Part shown: positions 35,760 through 48,715 of the stretch, in pieces | How positions within the stretch are numbered: position 1 is the stretch's first letter | Layout of the letters: each line of letters opens with the position of its first letter | DNA from: Seison nebaliae | Lineage: Eukaryota > Rotifera > Pararotatoria > Seisonacea > Seisonidae | DNA: 64,000 nucleotides | Assembly: GCA_023231475.1 (NCBI GenBank) | Contig: JALJEE010000763.1 | Span: 81,799 to 145,798 of the forward strand | Reading direction: 5' to 3' | Notes under the pieces: generated by a model | Database searches by the model: none | Told to the model about the DNA's origin: nothing | The model's input: only the letters and a program-made list of their open reading frames with translations | Position numbers and translations under genes: made by a program

Positions 35760-36169
35760 AAATGTCTTCGAGGACAATCATATTTAATTGCTTATACCAA
35801 TTATTCCCTTACTTCTCTTTTCATTTCTTATTGTATTTGTAACTGTCTCTGTATATGATCTTCACGACAGCAAATTCTATTCAATTAGTTTTAACGATAT
35901 TTCATCATATTTTCATTCATTCAACGTACAACATAACGTGGCATTACATAAAAATATATGAATAACTTAATTTATTTTCTTATTTTTGTTTCTTTTTTCC
36001 TAAAGTCATTAAATGTTATTCTTCGGATTCTCCTATTTCTTTAATCGATTTCCAACATGTTTAAAAAGAAAACAAATACTTGTAAAATAAGATAAATACA
36101 GAAATGTAAAAATTTAAAGAATTAGTGACTAAAGTTGTACGAATTCGTTAATTAAATTCATAAAAGAAA

Positions 36170-36678
36170 ATGTTTTCAAAGTTCGCGCCAAATTATCAGC
36201 AAATATTTGATGAAACACCGGTGAAAGGTATTCCTGATTGTTAGTCAGCATTTTCATCGACGTCGAATTATAGTTCTTTTAGATAGTCGAGCAAAACATG
36301 TACAATCGGCAGAGTTAATGAAAAAAAGTGAAGTTTCGCTCAAAAAACCGGAAAATTATCCAACTACTGTTGATTATGGACAACGTCGATCATCTCTTGA
36401 CTATAAAATGAAGAATAAATCGGAACTAGTAAACGATACTGCTGCTACGAGGAAACGTCTCGTTAGTTAGAAAGAATTTGATTGATAAACTTTATTTCTT
36501 ATAGTATAAAAGAGAATTATATGATCGAATGAAACGAAGACGTTGTTGTGTGGTAATCTTCTCTATTCTCATCATTGTATTTGGATTATTGTTTATAATT
36601 CTGGTAACATTCATCGGTTTGGCGTTGAATGGGAAGGGCCCATTTGCATTAGCTGCGTCCGCCATCAAAAACGGATAA
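36170..36678 (+). CDS. Small single-pass membrane protein, 136 residues, family unknown
   Basis: Three exons, 36170-36227, 36283-36461 and 36505-36678, join exactly in phase to give 136 residues. The first 95 residues are hydrophilic and basic with no signal peptide (starting MFSKFAPNYQQIFDE). A basic patch (RMKRRRCC) precedes one hydrophobic helix (VIFSILIIVFGLLFIILV) and a short tail of about 25 residues. This suggests a single-pass protein with its N-terminus in the cytosol, and the two Cys at the membrane face could be palmitoylated. The gene sits head to tail after JIP, with a 400-base gap, and converges on the GPCR gene. I recognise no family; introns and phase agreement argue that it is real. 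Confidence 0.7.
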
Positions 36679-36684
36679 ATTAAA

Positions 36685-38907
36685 TTATTTCCTTTTCAAA
36701 CGACAAATTCTGCTTATTGACAATAAAAACACTTCTCTAATTCATGGAATGATTTCATTAATTTTGATGAATTATTCATTGTAAGTTTCGTGAAAGAGAA
36801 AGAGATAAATAAAAATAAAGGAAGAAATTATGAAGGAGAACCTGATTGAATCGGAGAGGAATGTGTATAAGATTGGATTGATAGCACTATTAGCATAGCC
36901 GAGTACTTGACAGAAATGTTTCAAATTGATAAGTAAGGAGATGTTGGCATAGAACATGGCAATGAAATTGAATAGCCAATAGGGTAACCAACACGTTATG
37001 TAAACGAGAATGACAGTAAAAGTAGTTTGGGTAACCTTCCTTCGAGCTTTCTGACGATTTCTTAACGATTTCTCTAAAACGATATTTGTATATTTGACGT
37101 TTTGCTCATATTTTTGTAAATTGGCTCGTCGATGCGAATCGGTTATTACTTCTATTGATTTTTTTGGTTTATTATCGATAATTTCATTTTCCAGAGGAGG
37201 AGAACGATCGAAAGCTTTATGGAAAGTACAAGGAATGATATTAAGTTCATTTGAGTTCGTGTTTTCATTCTCATGAATGGAAAGTTGTTCCTTAGACGCA
37301 TGTATCGGTGTTTGATTTGGTGTCTCTACAAATTTCGTAGTTGTAGTAGCATTCTCTTGTTGAGTAGCGGATGATTTGATGATAGAAGGTACATTCTGTT
37401 CTAAATATACATTCCCATCCGTTCCATTGAAATTGAACTGAGCAAATACATTTTTAGGTGAACATGAAACATTTACAGTTCGATAATCATTATTACTGAC
37501 CGAAATACTCTGAGTATGATTTGGAAACGGATAAGAGAATTTCTTTTGAATCCATTTCATCAAAACCGTTTTCTTAAAGAATGAACAATCATTTAATCTC
37601 CATAAGAATTTGCGAAGATGTTCATTTCGACTATTTATTGGATGATAATAACGATAATATAAATAATGATTCATATTGAATGTACGATTTCTAATGATTT
37701 GACTGTTGGAATAATGGAAATAATTACATTTCCTTATATCAGATGTCGACTGTTCGCTACTGCAATTTGACCTTCTTCCTTTATTAGAATGATCTGTAAT
37801 TAATTTCTTCATAATCATCATCTCCCATTTCCGGTTGATGAAACAAATTTTACGGACAATTCGCCAATAGAGAATTGTGATGCAGAGCACAGGAATTATA
37901 TAACTAACAATGGCGTTGTAGACGACAATGAATGTTGCACGATGGAATTTTAACTGATTCCACATGAACAATTGACAGGAGTCAATTCGATGAGAATTAA
38001 AACGACGTTCAATATGAATTGACGTCAAATTATATGGAATGAATTTCCATTCAAATTTCTTCCAATAGATTGATGTTGTGTCATGTTCGAAATTATTGTG
38101 AGTTATATTTCTACGTCCATTATATAAATTAATCAAAAGATTAATCATCATATAAGGATCGGTTGAAATGTGACGATAAATGAAATTATTCAAAATTGTT
38201 TGATCGCTTCTCTTTAATAGATAAAGATACTTCAGCATAATTGATTCATTATCCGAATTGGATGATAACGTTCCAGTTGTCGGTTTTATTGATGAGAATC
38301 GATTTAAAGCATCTTTGAACAATTCTCCATAAGTTGATCGATTCCATAACGTTAGTTGTGGAATTGCACGAGCGAATACTGATGTTGGTAATGAAACGAT
38401 CACAGACAAGAAGATACTACAAATGATAATGATTCTCGCTCGACAAACACTTCTCAATCGGATGGATGCGGCCGAGTGACAGACGGCCAAGTATCGATCA
38501 GCTGCCAACAGAACGAGAATGAAACTTGAAGAAAATTGATTCATATTAGAGACGATGTAATATGTTGTACAAATTATCGCTCCAAAAGGCCATCCTCCGA
38601 TCAATATCGTTACCACATTGAATGGCATCGATAAGATGAAGAAGAAATCGACAAATGCCAATCCGAGAAAATATTGATTTGAAACTGATTTCAATAACGA
38701 TCTCCCACAAAGTGTTATCATAACGAATATGTTAGCAAAGAATCCAAAGAAGAAGATAACACTAAAGAAAGTAATCAAAAAGTATTTCCAAAACAAATTG
38801 GGATGTAAGAGTAAATCAGCTGATACGACTGTATAACTGGAATCAGTATCGGAAAGTAATTCATCTTCCTCCTCAAGTGCTCCAATTGGGAGAGTAGTGA
38901 TATTCAT
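36685..38907 (-). CDS. Class A GPCR, somatostatin/allatostatin-C receptor type
   Basis: This is a rhodopsin-family peptide receptor. TM1-TM3 carry the family marks LGLAFVDFFF (TM2 Asp), GGWPFG in extracellular loop 1, NQFSSSFILVLLAADRYLAVCH (TM3 with DRY) and Cys113. TM6 has CWLPYW and TM7 has NSAINPILY. The closest pattern I know is the somatostatin/allatostatin-C group. Two loops are greatly enlarged: extracellular loop 2 of about 140 residues (182-323, with the conserved Cys near 311) and intracellular loop 3 of about 270 residues. The unspliced frame ends at 36772 in a T-rich, intron-like stretch. A better end splices at 36842 (tcag|gttctc) to an exon at 36685-36709, giving SDSIRICRLKRK and 696 residues. 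Its stop would then lie only 6 bases from the neighbouring gene's stop. Confidence 0.88.
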
Positions 38908-41900
38908 TCTCTGGAAGGATGACGAGTTTTATGATAATTTTTCCATGAAATTTTCTAATGAAAAAGAATGAAGAGATGAAATAATATTTTCGAGAATATA
39001 TTAAATGGTTCTTGGAATGATATGTGCAGTGGAAAAGAAATAACGAATAGACAAAAAAAATCCCTTAAATTTTTGTGCTTCCACCTCCTTCTCTATAGAA
39101 CATAACAATGACATAAGGAGATTACAGATAAAAATTGAAGTTCTGATGTTAATTATATTTCTGTGTGAGAGATTGTATGAGTATAAATTGCATGGAACTT
39201 ATTTGAATTGAAATTTTCTTAAAATAAGAAATTCCATGAGAAAAAGCGTGCTTGATAAGCAGAAAGCGAATGCTTCGATTAAGAAGGAGAATAAACGAAA
39301 AAGAGAATTTTAATAAAACTTTATCATTTTACAATTGAAATATAATATGATAATTTTTATTTCTTCCCATATTTTTCTACTCTTATGTAATCTAATTATA
39401 TGTCGCCTATTATTCTCACCAATATCGTTATTCTGATAATTATTATTTAGCATGAAGATTATGCCCATCGGAAAAAGACATCGGAAAGTAGAGCAAACTC
39501 GACTCTACTTTAATGGAATGACGAGGCTATCTGGAAAAACTTTTTTTTTGAGAAACTTGGGAAATCCATTAATGAATAGGAATGGAGATATAAATATATA
39601 ATTTTTTTATATTTTCAGACATGAACAGTGAAATATTGTCAAACATAGAAAATGGTTATTCCTATAATTTTTTCTCTTGTCCTCCTTCCAAATGGGACGA
39701 TTCCGAACGAATAAATGGAAACAATTAGAAGTGAATGTTCCGTCGTACTATATTCATTTCGGAATGAGAAGAATATGGACACAAAGTTATGCAGTTAACT
39801 TTATTAGGTGAATGACAACGACATATCGAACTTGGAATATACTATCGCCATCTGGAATTAGTTCGTAATTACATTAGCAAAGGATTTCGCTTCATTTCCA
39901 CAATCTATCCGCTTTTTTTCACATTTAACTTCCTATTAGCTGATTGCGAATCTTCCATTAGTCGAAATTCAACGGAAGATAGTGCACATTTAGCGAAAGG
40001 GAATTTACTTACACTTGAAAGATTAGTTAGAGATGCCACCATTGAATGGTAACCATTCCAATTTCTTTCAGTTGGTTCTTCGATGAAATGGTCAACTGGA
40101 AAATTCAAGAAAGTTACTTGATTGGAATTTAGGAGAATATAGAAGTTGGTTGAAATTAAAAAGATAAAAAAGTATTTGGACGAATATGCGATAGAACGAT
40201 TTGAATTTTCATTATATTAATTTTCTTAGGATTTATCTTTTTCCTCAAAATTATTGACTTCTCGCAGCATTCCATATTTGGATTCGAAAACATATTTTAA
40301 CAACCGAAAATTGAGAAAAGAGATTGATGGATAAATGAATATTATTGACTAACGATTCAGATATATTGGGAGAAAATGGAAGACTGACATATTTCTTATA
40401 AGGCGGAGATACCACTTTTGGCGTTTGCATTCATCTTGCAATCTTTGTGGAATAATGACGATCTAAATGGTAACATGAAAAGAAACATAAAAAATTCATT
40501 GTACTGTGTCGATTGAATAATGGAAAGAAGTTGGGAGAAATGAATACATAAGTTTAATTTTGAGTACCTACTCACGAATCCCCAGAATGTCTGTTGGACG
40601 TATTGTACAATAATATTCTTTTCAAAGTGGAATAAGATGAAAAGGACAGTCGCATTTTGTATTGCAAAGGAAGGGGATGTAATTCCTAATTCTTATTTCG
40701 TTTTCGACAGAAATCATTATTTTGGTTTCACTTATTAACAAAAACTGACATTTATTAAAAATTATAATCTTATTGAAATGAGAACGAGAACAGTATTGTC
40801 GTGTTTGAGAGAAAGGCAACAACCATCAAAATATTCTCTTATCAATTATCTTCTCAATAAGATTCTTCAGTCAACATGATATTAAATATTAACTTTAATT
40901 CCATTGACTCAAATAGTTTACTTCTTTCCGGAATTTTTATAACCTCTGTTTACTGCAAATACTGATTAATTCAATAAGTTTTTGAACGAAAGGACATCTA
41001 AAAATATACGTAAGAAAGAAAGAAATGACATTTTATAAAGAAAAGAATAAAACTTATCATTATTTCATCATACAGATATCTAGATAGCATGGTCCGACAT
41101 AAGTTTAGTCATTCTCCTCACAATTTCCCATAAGAGCTCCCAACTTCCATAATTAAAACATAAGGAACATTCAATATTATTCATTTTGTTCATGTTCATC
41201 AAAATTTTATTTCTTAACCATTCTAAATTCGAATGCTTCGAATATCATATCCCTTCCCCTTCCCATTCCCTGCCTACTGTATTCTAAAATAAATTTCAAA
41301 TGCTAAAATATGTCATAATAATTTCGGTCAAGTAACATAAATGGAAGGAATTTAGTATCCTTTCTTCTTCTTTATCATCTTACCCCCTACACATCATAAT
41401 TGATAATGGTGAACTTATGTCAATGTGTTCATTTTGCCGCTTAGCGTTTTCACAGATACTCCCAATAATTTCAAAAAATATCAAAAGTTGCCCCTCGTTA
41501 CGAATATTAGTAACAACTAATTATTAAATTTCAGGTTTTTTATCAAACGTTATAATGAAAATTAAACGAACTTTTAACTAAAGTGAGATTAACTGATGTT
41601 AATAAAAATAAGCATTTCTGTGTATCGGTGCCAACACTCGTTATAAGTAAGAGAGATCAGTATAACGATGACTATAATAAAAATCAATATGATAAATACA
41701 ATCATCGATATCAGGTTAAATTCATGAGAATTTTCTTAAATTATTGAAAATTTTTTTATTCTTCAAATGAATATTTAAGTATGGATGATTCATAAAGAAA
41801 TAATATGATCGAATTGGTTTAATTCCGATATCTAATGATCATTGGATTAGAATAGTTCTCCCAATTAATTTCTAGTAATCAACTGAAATCACTTAACGGT

Positions 41901-44586
41901 AATTAAATGCTACTACATCTGAGAGATTTTGATGAATATGAAAGAACTTCATACGATGAAGAGAATGTGAGATGAAGCATGCAATATTACGTCGTTATAC
42001 ATTTTATGTCTGTCGTGTTATCACGTTACTTGTTTACTAGCACATGACAAAGACCATTATGATTATGCTCTCGGTTTGATTATATTTACAAAATTATCTA
42101 TTCCGTCCATTTTTTTCATTTATTCGTATATAGAATCGGATTATAAAAAGAGAAGAGAATCATATTATCAGATTTGAGCATGAAATTATTTTTCGTGATT
42201 TATCCTTTCAATTAATTTCATCTAAGACCATTCTGCATTAAGTCTATCTTATTTACAATGTGAATATTGCAATTCATTGAGATGCCAAGCAAGGTTTACT
42301 CTTTATGTTTTTGACAGTTTGAAAGAACGATTATATATTATATTATCATCTTTCATTGCCACCTCCAACTATAATAATCGGACGTTGGTGGCGAAATAAA
42401 AATAAAATCATATCATAAAGATCAACAGTAAAATAAATATTAGTTAGAATACTCTCATTTATTATTCAATTCGATTCATCTAATTGTTTCTCTTCCTCTT
42501 CCTCCTCCAGTGTTCGAAATAATCATCCCATCCATTTTCATTCGACCAAATTAACAAATTTACCATGAAATTACTTCAGAATTACGTATAAAAACCTCAG
42601 CACATATTATAAGAAACATCATAATTTATTATGAATTCCGTTCGTTTATAATAAATCATAATAAATCGAGTATCAATGATAAAAAATAATTTATTATATT
42701 GTAATTATTCACATCGATTTAAAGATAGGATAAAAATGATTCTGGAAAAGTTTGTATATTGGTAACTAAATCTTAATTATGATTTATTGCCACTATACTT
42801 TCAACATTCATTTTTCAGACAGTTTCTGTATTAAAATATGTAGTTTATAAGAGAAATATGAATATAAACATCGCTCAATATATAAAACCTTCATTTATAT
42901 TGGATTGTACAACTTCAAGGTAGGATAATATTATGTGTTCAAGTTTGATGATTCGCATTAAAATCTAATTATCAAAATCCGAACAGATAATTGTTCAATC
43001 CATCTATTCCATCTTTTCAACTTCTTCTCCTCAGTCAATATAGTATTAAATTATTGTTCTTCTATGATGATGTCAATGAAGTGAATGAATTGATGAAACG
43101 AATTAACTTCGTTCTTTTCCAGGAAATGGATTAATTACTTTCGATTTAAGCAACGGAAAGTTAACATATTTCTTTATACTAACAAATTAGTTAATTCTTT
43201 TCATTATGGTTAACTTCTTTCTTCTATGGACTCTAATAAAAGTTAACTCTTCTATGGAAACCAAATGAACTCTGAACTAACGTATGATTTACTATAATAT
43301 CTCAACACGTTATTCAATATTAGGATTTCTGATGTTTAATATGCGCCTTACTGGTAATGACAACTCACTTCTAATACAGATTTCGAAGACAACTAATAGA
43401 AAAGGTGGAACCATGTATATTTTATTAATTTCATCCAAATGAATATTTTTGCATCCTTTCCGATCTATGTTACTAATGCACTTCAACATACCAATAATTA
43501 GCCAAATGGTTCATTAATTAATCGAACGATATACAGTTGGGGGGTTGGGTCATTCAGAGACTAGATAATTGTTAGACAGACAAAACAAAGTTAGAAGTTA
43601 GACTGTTATTATAATTTAAAATATTACTTATGTGAGAAACTAAAAGCAGGAAAGATAAAAAAAGGTTTATTGATAAACAACGAAAAATATTATGATGAAA
43701 CAATAAACTAATATGGAGAGATAAGTAATCTAAATTCTAAAGGAAACATAAAATGTTTACGGGGAAAGTCACATTAACAGTACTATTATCACAATCTATA
43801 ATAATGTTAAAAATCTTCCCAAACACCATCATATTCTTCTACAATTGTTGTATCATTTCTATTAATGATTGCATTTGAATGACGAAAAAATAAATCACAT
43901 TATTTTCGAATTTGGGAACTTGATATTAATAAGACATTTTGTAAAGCCTAATTTTAAAAAGTACTTCTTTTTTATTCCCTAAACAACTTTAGAATTAGGC
44001 AAGCTTTATGCTGTTTAATTAAATTGTGCATGTACAGTGCATTAGGGACCAAATTTTATTTATTCCTTATTTCATACATTGATGTAGTTTTAGAACTGCC
44101 CACGACAAACCTTTATTTTAAGCCCATATCCAAAATTTCAAAAGAAAACTTAATGAACGCTCTCAATCATTTTAAGTGTAATTTGAATAATAATTTTATT
44201 TATTAAGCATTCTTTGTGACAACGAACAGTTTATAGATCGAAACAAAAAATTGATCATTAAAATCATAGAGAAAATAAAGAGTTAAAAAAATATTATAAG
44301 AAAATAATTTAAAATTTTTATTTTTTGGTTAGCTTTATTCCTCGAATGATCAAAGAATCATTCAGTGAAATTGAATTTGAGAACGTGAATTGAAAATTTG
44401 ACAAATTTCGGATTTTTCGTATTATTGTAATGGAAAATTTTAGTTAAAAAGATCGCTTGATTTATATGATTGGCCGCGAAACTAATTGAAATAAAAAGAA
44501 TTAAAAAATTTCATTTTTCATTTAATATTTGTTTAATTTTGCTGTATGGATGATGAAGAGGGTGAGATAGAAAATGTATTAAAAAA
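38908..44586. other. Long gene-free stretch
   Basis: 5.7 kb with no frame over about 70 codons and no homology I can see on either strand. It is AT-rich with scattered homopolymer runs. It contains the upstream regions of two diverging genes, the GPCR (-) and WDR44 (+), so it may hold regulatory DNA. I found no tRNA-like, transposon-like or tandem-repeat structure. Confidence 0.55.
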
Positions 44587-47500
44587 ATGAAATACTATCC
44601 AAAATGTTGGAATTCTGATGGTTTGAAGGGTGAAGATGGAAGTGAAAAAGAAATAAAATATTCATTGGAAAGACTGAAAGAAGAATTGAATAATCGACTT
44701 AATGAATCGAAGACAGATACGTTGAAATCTACGATGGATCGAAGACAAACATTACCAGGAGAAGCAGCATCGTTGACAAGGCATATCATTAGTTCGGTGT
44801 CAAATGAACGATCTGAAAATTATCGATTTTATGATATTGAAGAAGAATTACGAAACGAGAAGAAGAATAATAAGAACGAGATGGATGTAAGTGAAGATGA
44901 AGAGAAGAAAGAAAATTCTTTCATTGACAATGACACATTTTTCTGTGAATCATTATTGAAGATGTTGAAACATTTATCTTCGGAGAATGAACATCAGAAC
45001 GATAATAAATTAAAAAGACATACGATTTCTTGTTTAAAGAATAAAGGATTCGATTCGGACAACGATCTAATTAACGGGAAAACGAAAACATGGTCATATG
45101 AATCGAATGAGAATGAAATGAAAATGACGGAATCATTCCATTCGTTGATGGTAGCACTAATTGATTTATATACGAGGGATATTAGCACAATTGATGGTCG
45201 TTTATATAATTATATAATTGTTGCCTTACTCATTTTATTGATCAACGACGAACCGAAATCTGGAAAAGTAAATTTTGTCCATGGAAGATCAAACTCGTTA
45301 ACGCTCTCCAAAAACTTTTCATTGGAACGAAAAAGAAAATCAATGTTCAATATTCTTTTATTGAAACTTCTGTTAATCATGGAAAGTGATATGAATGAAG
45401 ATAAAGAATCCAAATTATTATACGATCACTTTATGCGCCATTTACATCCTACCTTATATTCTGACGATCAATTTATTATTCAAAGACATCAGAACATTTT
45501 AGCTATGCACAATCTCATCAAATATCTTTTGAATAAATTGAACGGTTTACCTGATGTTGAGAATAATAAAATTTCTCAGAAACCACAAGATGATTCAGAG
45601 GAAACTAATAAGAAATCAGATGAAGAAAATTTTTATGATGCTCAATCTGACTTTTCACTAACACCATCAAAGATGATAAGGAAATCATTACCAAAAGCAC
45701 CAGTTCAGCAATTAAATAGAAAATTGAAAGATTTATTGAAGTCGTTAGAAGAAAATTTATTGACCTCTATTGAAAACCTCTCAACTCATTCGACAAGTTC
45801 ATCTGATAATGTTAATGAAGAAGAGAAAAATCGGAATAAGTTTGTTTCATTTTCATCGAGAATCGAATGTCCTTTTCATCCATGCAAGACCATTGACTCA
45901 TTAGATAATCATTTAGATGGACGAACGGTAAAATGTTCGGTTTGTCAAATGATCAAATCGTCCAACAATCGTTCACATTCGTTGGAGAAATCGAAAGAAG
46001 GAAATTGTTTTTGTTCTATGCTCTACAAATATTTGACATTCGACAACCATTACGAAGATCAGAAGAAATACAACGTTGATCGACTAACACGACTCTTCCT
46101 CCATCAATATCAACAACGAACGAACAATTCATTAAGAAAGAAAGAAGGTGATTCTTTGGAGAATTTATCAAAATCAAAATTTCATCAATCGAAAAAAGAA
46201 GATGATTCGACAAGAAATGATGGAAAATTGAATTGTCCAATTAATGTTAAAGTGAATAAGAGTAATTTAGAGAATCATTCCAATGATGATGATGATATTG
46301 AGTCGAAGAAAAGTTGTTTTGAAAACTTCTTTGAAATGACCAAATTTTCACCCGTTACTCATTCCACTCATTTGATTGATAATGAAGATTGTCGAATTAG
46401 CGAACGAAGTAATTGCGATAAGCAAATAAATGATGTTGATCATTATAAGGAAAATGGAACAGTTCAAAATATTGAGAAAGAGATTGTGAATGATCGTCAA
46501 GTTAAACATAAAATGGCTCGAAATCATTATGGAAATGTCGAGTTCGATCAATTAGAGTTGGTTCAAGAAATAAAGAATGCACATTCTTCAGTTATCTGGT
46601 GTATGAAATTCTCATTGTGTGGGAGATTATTAGCAACGGGAGGTCGAGATGCTTTAATCAAATTATGGATGATACCCTCAACAACCACATCTAACGACGA
46701 TATGATTTGTTTGGAGAATACAGTCAACAGATCTTTAGGACTGACCGATGAACAAGCACCATTTCGTCTTTATCGAATTTGGAGTGGTCATAGTTCCGAT
46801 ATCGTTGATCTCAGTTGGTCCAAGACAGGATTCCTTCTTAGTACTTCATTTGATGATAGTGTAAAATTGTGGCATCGAGACAAGAACGAATGTCTCGTCT
46901 CTTTTCAACATGATTCGTTGATAACGGCAGTAGCCTTTTTTCCAGAAGACGACAGATATTTCACTTCCTGCGCATTCGATGGAAGAATTCGTATTTGGGA
47001 CATCGAAGAGAAAGTTGTTTGTAAAAGGACCGAAGTATCTAATGTAATGACAGCTGTGACTCATTTTCAACAATTTCTTTTGATTGGCACTTCGGATGGT
47101 CGAGTAGTGGCATATAAAATGAGAACATTAGAATATGAATTCGAATTTGTTGTTCGATCGTCCAAAGGTAAAAATCGTCGAGGATCACGTATTTGCGGTT
47201 TATCAGCATCATATACTTCGCCTGATATCCTTATGGTAACTTCGAGTGATTCAAGAATACGTCTCTATAATATGAGAGAGAAAACAATCCAGTTAAAGTT
47301 TAAGGGCTTCTTTAGTCGCCATAAGAGAATCCAAGCGACTTTCTCTCCTGATGAACGATTCATTATTTGTGGTAGCGAAGATCATTGTATTTATATTTGG
47401 GACATGGCCAACATGAAATGGCCTATCCATTCCAACACCATCAAATCGAAGAATATTGATTCATTCGATTTATCTTTCTCTCACAATAATTTGCAAGAGA

Positions 47501-47955
47501 CATCGTATCATTTCCAAAAGAGAAACGTCTTCCGGAACGGTGATGGTTGTTGGGAAAGATTGAAAATCCACAATAATACAGTCATCTCAGCAATTTTTGC
47601 ACCTAATCCTTTACCCATTCTTCAAATTATTGCGCAGCGATATCCAAATAATAAATTGGAAGATAGTTTAATTACAGATAATTTGTCGATCGAAAACAAT
47701 GTCAATCGAGAACAATTAAACAAACTGTTAAAACCTTCTCGTTTAAGCAGATGGATGAAAAAAATAGTAACAGTCAAACCAAAAATTTCTGATAAAAAAC
47801 CAATAGAATCAACTCATACTACCACTTCTCATAATATTAATCGTCATCAAGTTATTGTTTCTTCTGACGCTAATGGAAATATCCGATTATGTATTAATCG
47901 ATTCAAAACGAATGAAATGATGTTATACCTAAATTCTATCAAAAATAATATATAA
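44587..47955 (+). CDS. WDR44: WD repeat protein WDR44 (Rabphilin-11)
   Basis: WDR44 is a Rab11 effector that acts in endosome recycling and tethers endosomes to the ER through VAP proteins. One uninterrupted frame of 1122 residues, long for the single-exon style but similar in total to human (913). The first 640 residues are charged and of low complexity. They contain EENFYDAQSDFSLTP (about 345), matching the FFAT-like EEFYDAPED motif at the N-terminus of vertebrate WDR44. The WD40 propeller (about 655-1010) has WCMKFSLCGRLLATGGRD, DIVDLSWSKTGFLLSTSFDD, VAFFPEDDRYFTSCAFDGR, MVTSSDSRIRLYNMREK, RIQATFSPDERFIICGSED and SAIFAPNPLPIL. A 14-codon upstream frame (44546-44590) overlaps the start. Confidence 0.95.
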   Translation: MKYYPKCWNSDGLKGEDGSEKEIKYSLERLKEELNNRLNESKTDTLKSTMDRRQTLPGEAASLTRHIISSVSNERSENYRFYDIEEELRNEKKNNKNEMDVSEDEEKKENSFIDNDTFFCESLLKMLKHLSSENEHQNDNKLKRHTISCLKNKGFDSDNDLINGKTKTWSYESNENEMKMTESFHSLMVALIDLYTRDISTIDGRLYNYIIVALLILLINDEPKSGKVNFVHGRSNSLTLSKNFSLERKRKSMFNILLLKLLLIMESDMNEDKESKLLYDHFMRHLHPTLYSDDQFIIQRHQNILAMHNLIKYLLNKLNGLPDVENNKISQKPQDDSEETNKKSDEENFYDAQSDFSLTPSKMIRKSLPKAPVQQLNRKLKDLLKSLEENLLTSIENLSTHSTSSSDNVNEEEKNRNKFVSFSSRIECPFHPCKTIDSLDNHLDGRTVKCSVCQMIKSSNNRSHSLEKSKEGNCFCSMLYKYLTFDNHYEDQKKYNVDRLTRLFLHQYQQRTNNSLRKKEGDSLENLSKSKFHQSKKEDDSTRNDGKLNCPINVKVNKSNLENHSNDDDDIESKKSCFENFFEMTKFSPVTHSTHLIDNEDCRISERSNCDKQINDVDHYKENGTVQNIEKEIVNDRQVKHKMARNHYGNVEFDQLELVQEIKNAHSSVIWCMKFSLCGRLLATGGRDALIKLWMIPSTTTSNDDMICLENTVNRSLGLTDEQAPFRLYRIWSGHSSDIVDLSWSKTGFLLSTSFDDSVKLWHRDKNECLVSFQHDSLITAVAFFPEDDRYFTSCAFDGRIRIWDIEEKVVCKRTEVSNVMTAVTHFQQFLLIGTSDGRVVAYKMRTLEYEFEFVVRSSKGKNRRGSRICGLSASYTSPDILMVTSSDSRIRLYNMREKTIQLKFKGFFSRHKRIQATFSPDERFIICGSEDHCIYIWDMANMKWPIHSNTIKSKNIDSFDLSFSHNNLQETSYHFQKRNVFRNGDGCWERLKIHNNTVISAIFAPNPLPILQIIAQRYPNNKLEDSLITDNLSIENNVNREQLNKLLKPSRLSRWMKKIVTVKPKISDKKPIESTHTTTSHNINRHQVIVSSDANGNIRLCINRFKTNEMMLYLNSIKNNI

Positions 47956-48509
47956 AAATTCTAATCGATCCATAATTTAAGTTTATCGACATTCTAATCA
48001 TTCGTAAGTTCACCTAATCAATAAAGTTGAACAATCAGATATTTGATAATTCCTCAAAGTTTTCATCTTTAGAATCCTTCCCATATTTACTATTTTCTAT
48101 TATGATATTAAACGCAATAAAATGTCCTCAATATATTTTTTCTGGGAGCGAAAGAAAACTTCCAATACAGAGGTACCCAATATTGTAATCAACAACTAAA
48201 ACATTCATCGATTTTGAGAGAAAATGAAAATGTCCCACACGAAAGTTTTTATAAGTTTCTAATATTAAGGTACCTTGCGACATACTAATGACCATATAAA
48301 ATGTAACGGTAAAATTAACATCTGGAGAACCAAAAGCAGCGTCTGAATTCTTGAAAATCAATTTGATTTCTTATTATGCTGAAAATCTTTTTAACAATCA
48401 ACGTCCAATTTAATTCATTTAATCTACAACAATTAACATTTATAAAAAAAACTTTTCCATTCATTCATTTTTATATCTTCCCATCCAATTCCACCGTATT
48501 TTTTTTAAG

Positions 48510-48692
48510 ATGTGTCGTCCCGATAATGCAATTGTTAGGAAAAATTTCAAATTAACAGCTAATGGAAATTGCGTATTTCAAATATTTTTCAATGGCACAT
48601 TATATGGGAAGTCATGTTTAATTAAAAGTTTCACTGCCAACCATATGCGTCAACATATGAAGATATACATTTCTAATCAGTCAAAGCTATAA
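48510..48692 (+). pseudogene. Possible OTU-like fragment
   Basis: A 60-codon frame contains LTANGNCVFQIF followed about ten residues later by LYG and a His-rich helix. This recalls the catalytic D-G-N-C-x-F and YG pattern of OTU cysteine proteases, with the first Asp replaced by Asn. It has no supporting exons and lies beside degraded retroelements, so it may be transposon-borne debris or chance. Confidence 0.2.
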
Positions 48693-48715
48693 GACGAGAA
48701 GAGCTTAAAAGGATA

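Noticed and set aside
44024-44206. 60-codon plus-strand frame ending before WDR44
   Set aside because: Somewhat protein-like but isolated, without a family match or in-phase flanking exons; too weak to call.
48128-48361. 77-codon minus-strand frame downstream of WDR44
   Set aside because: No recognisable motif and hydrophobic runs typical of chance frames.
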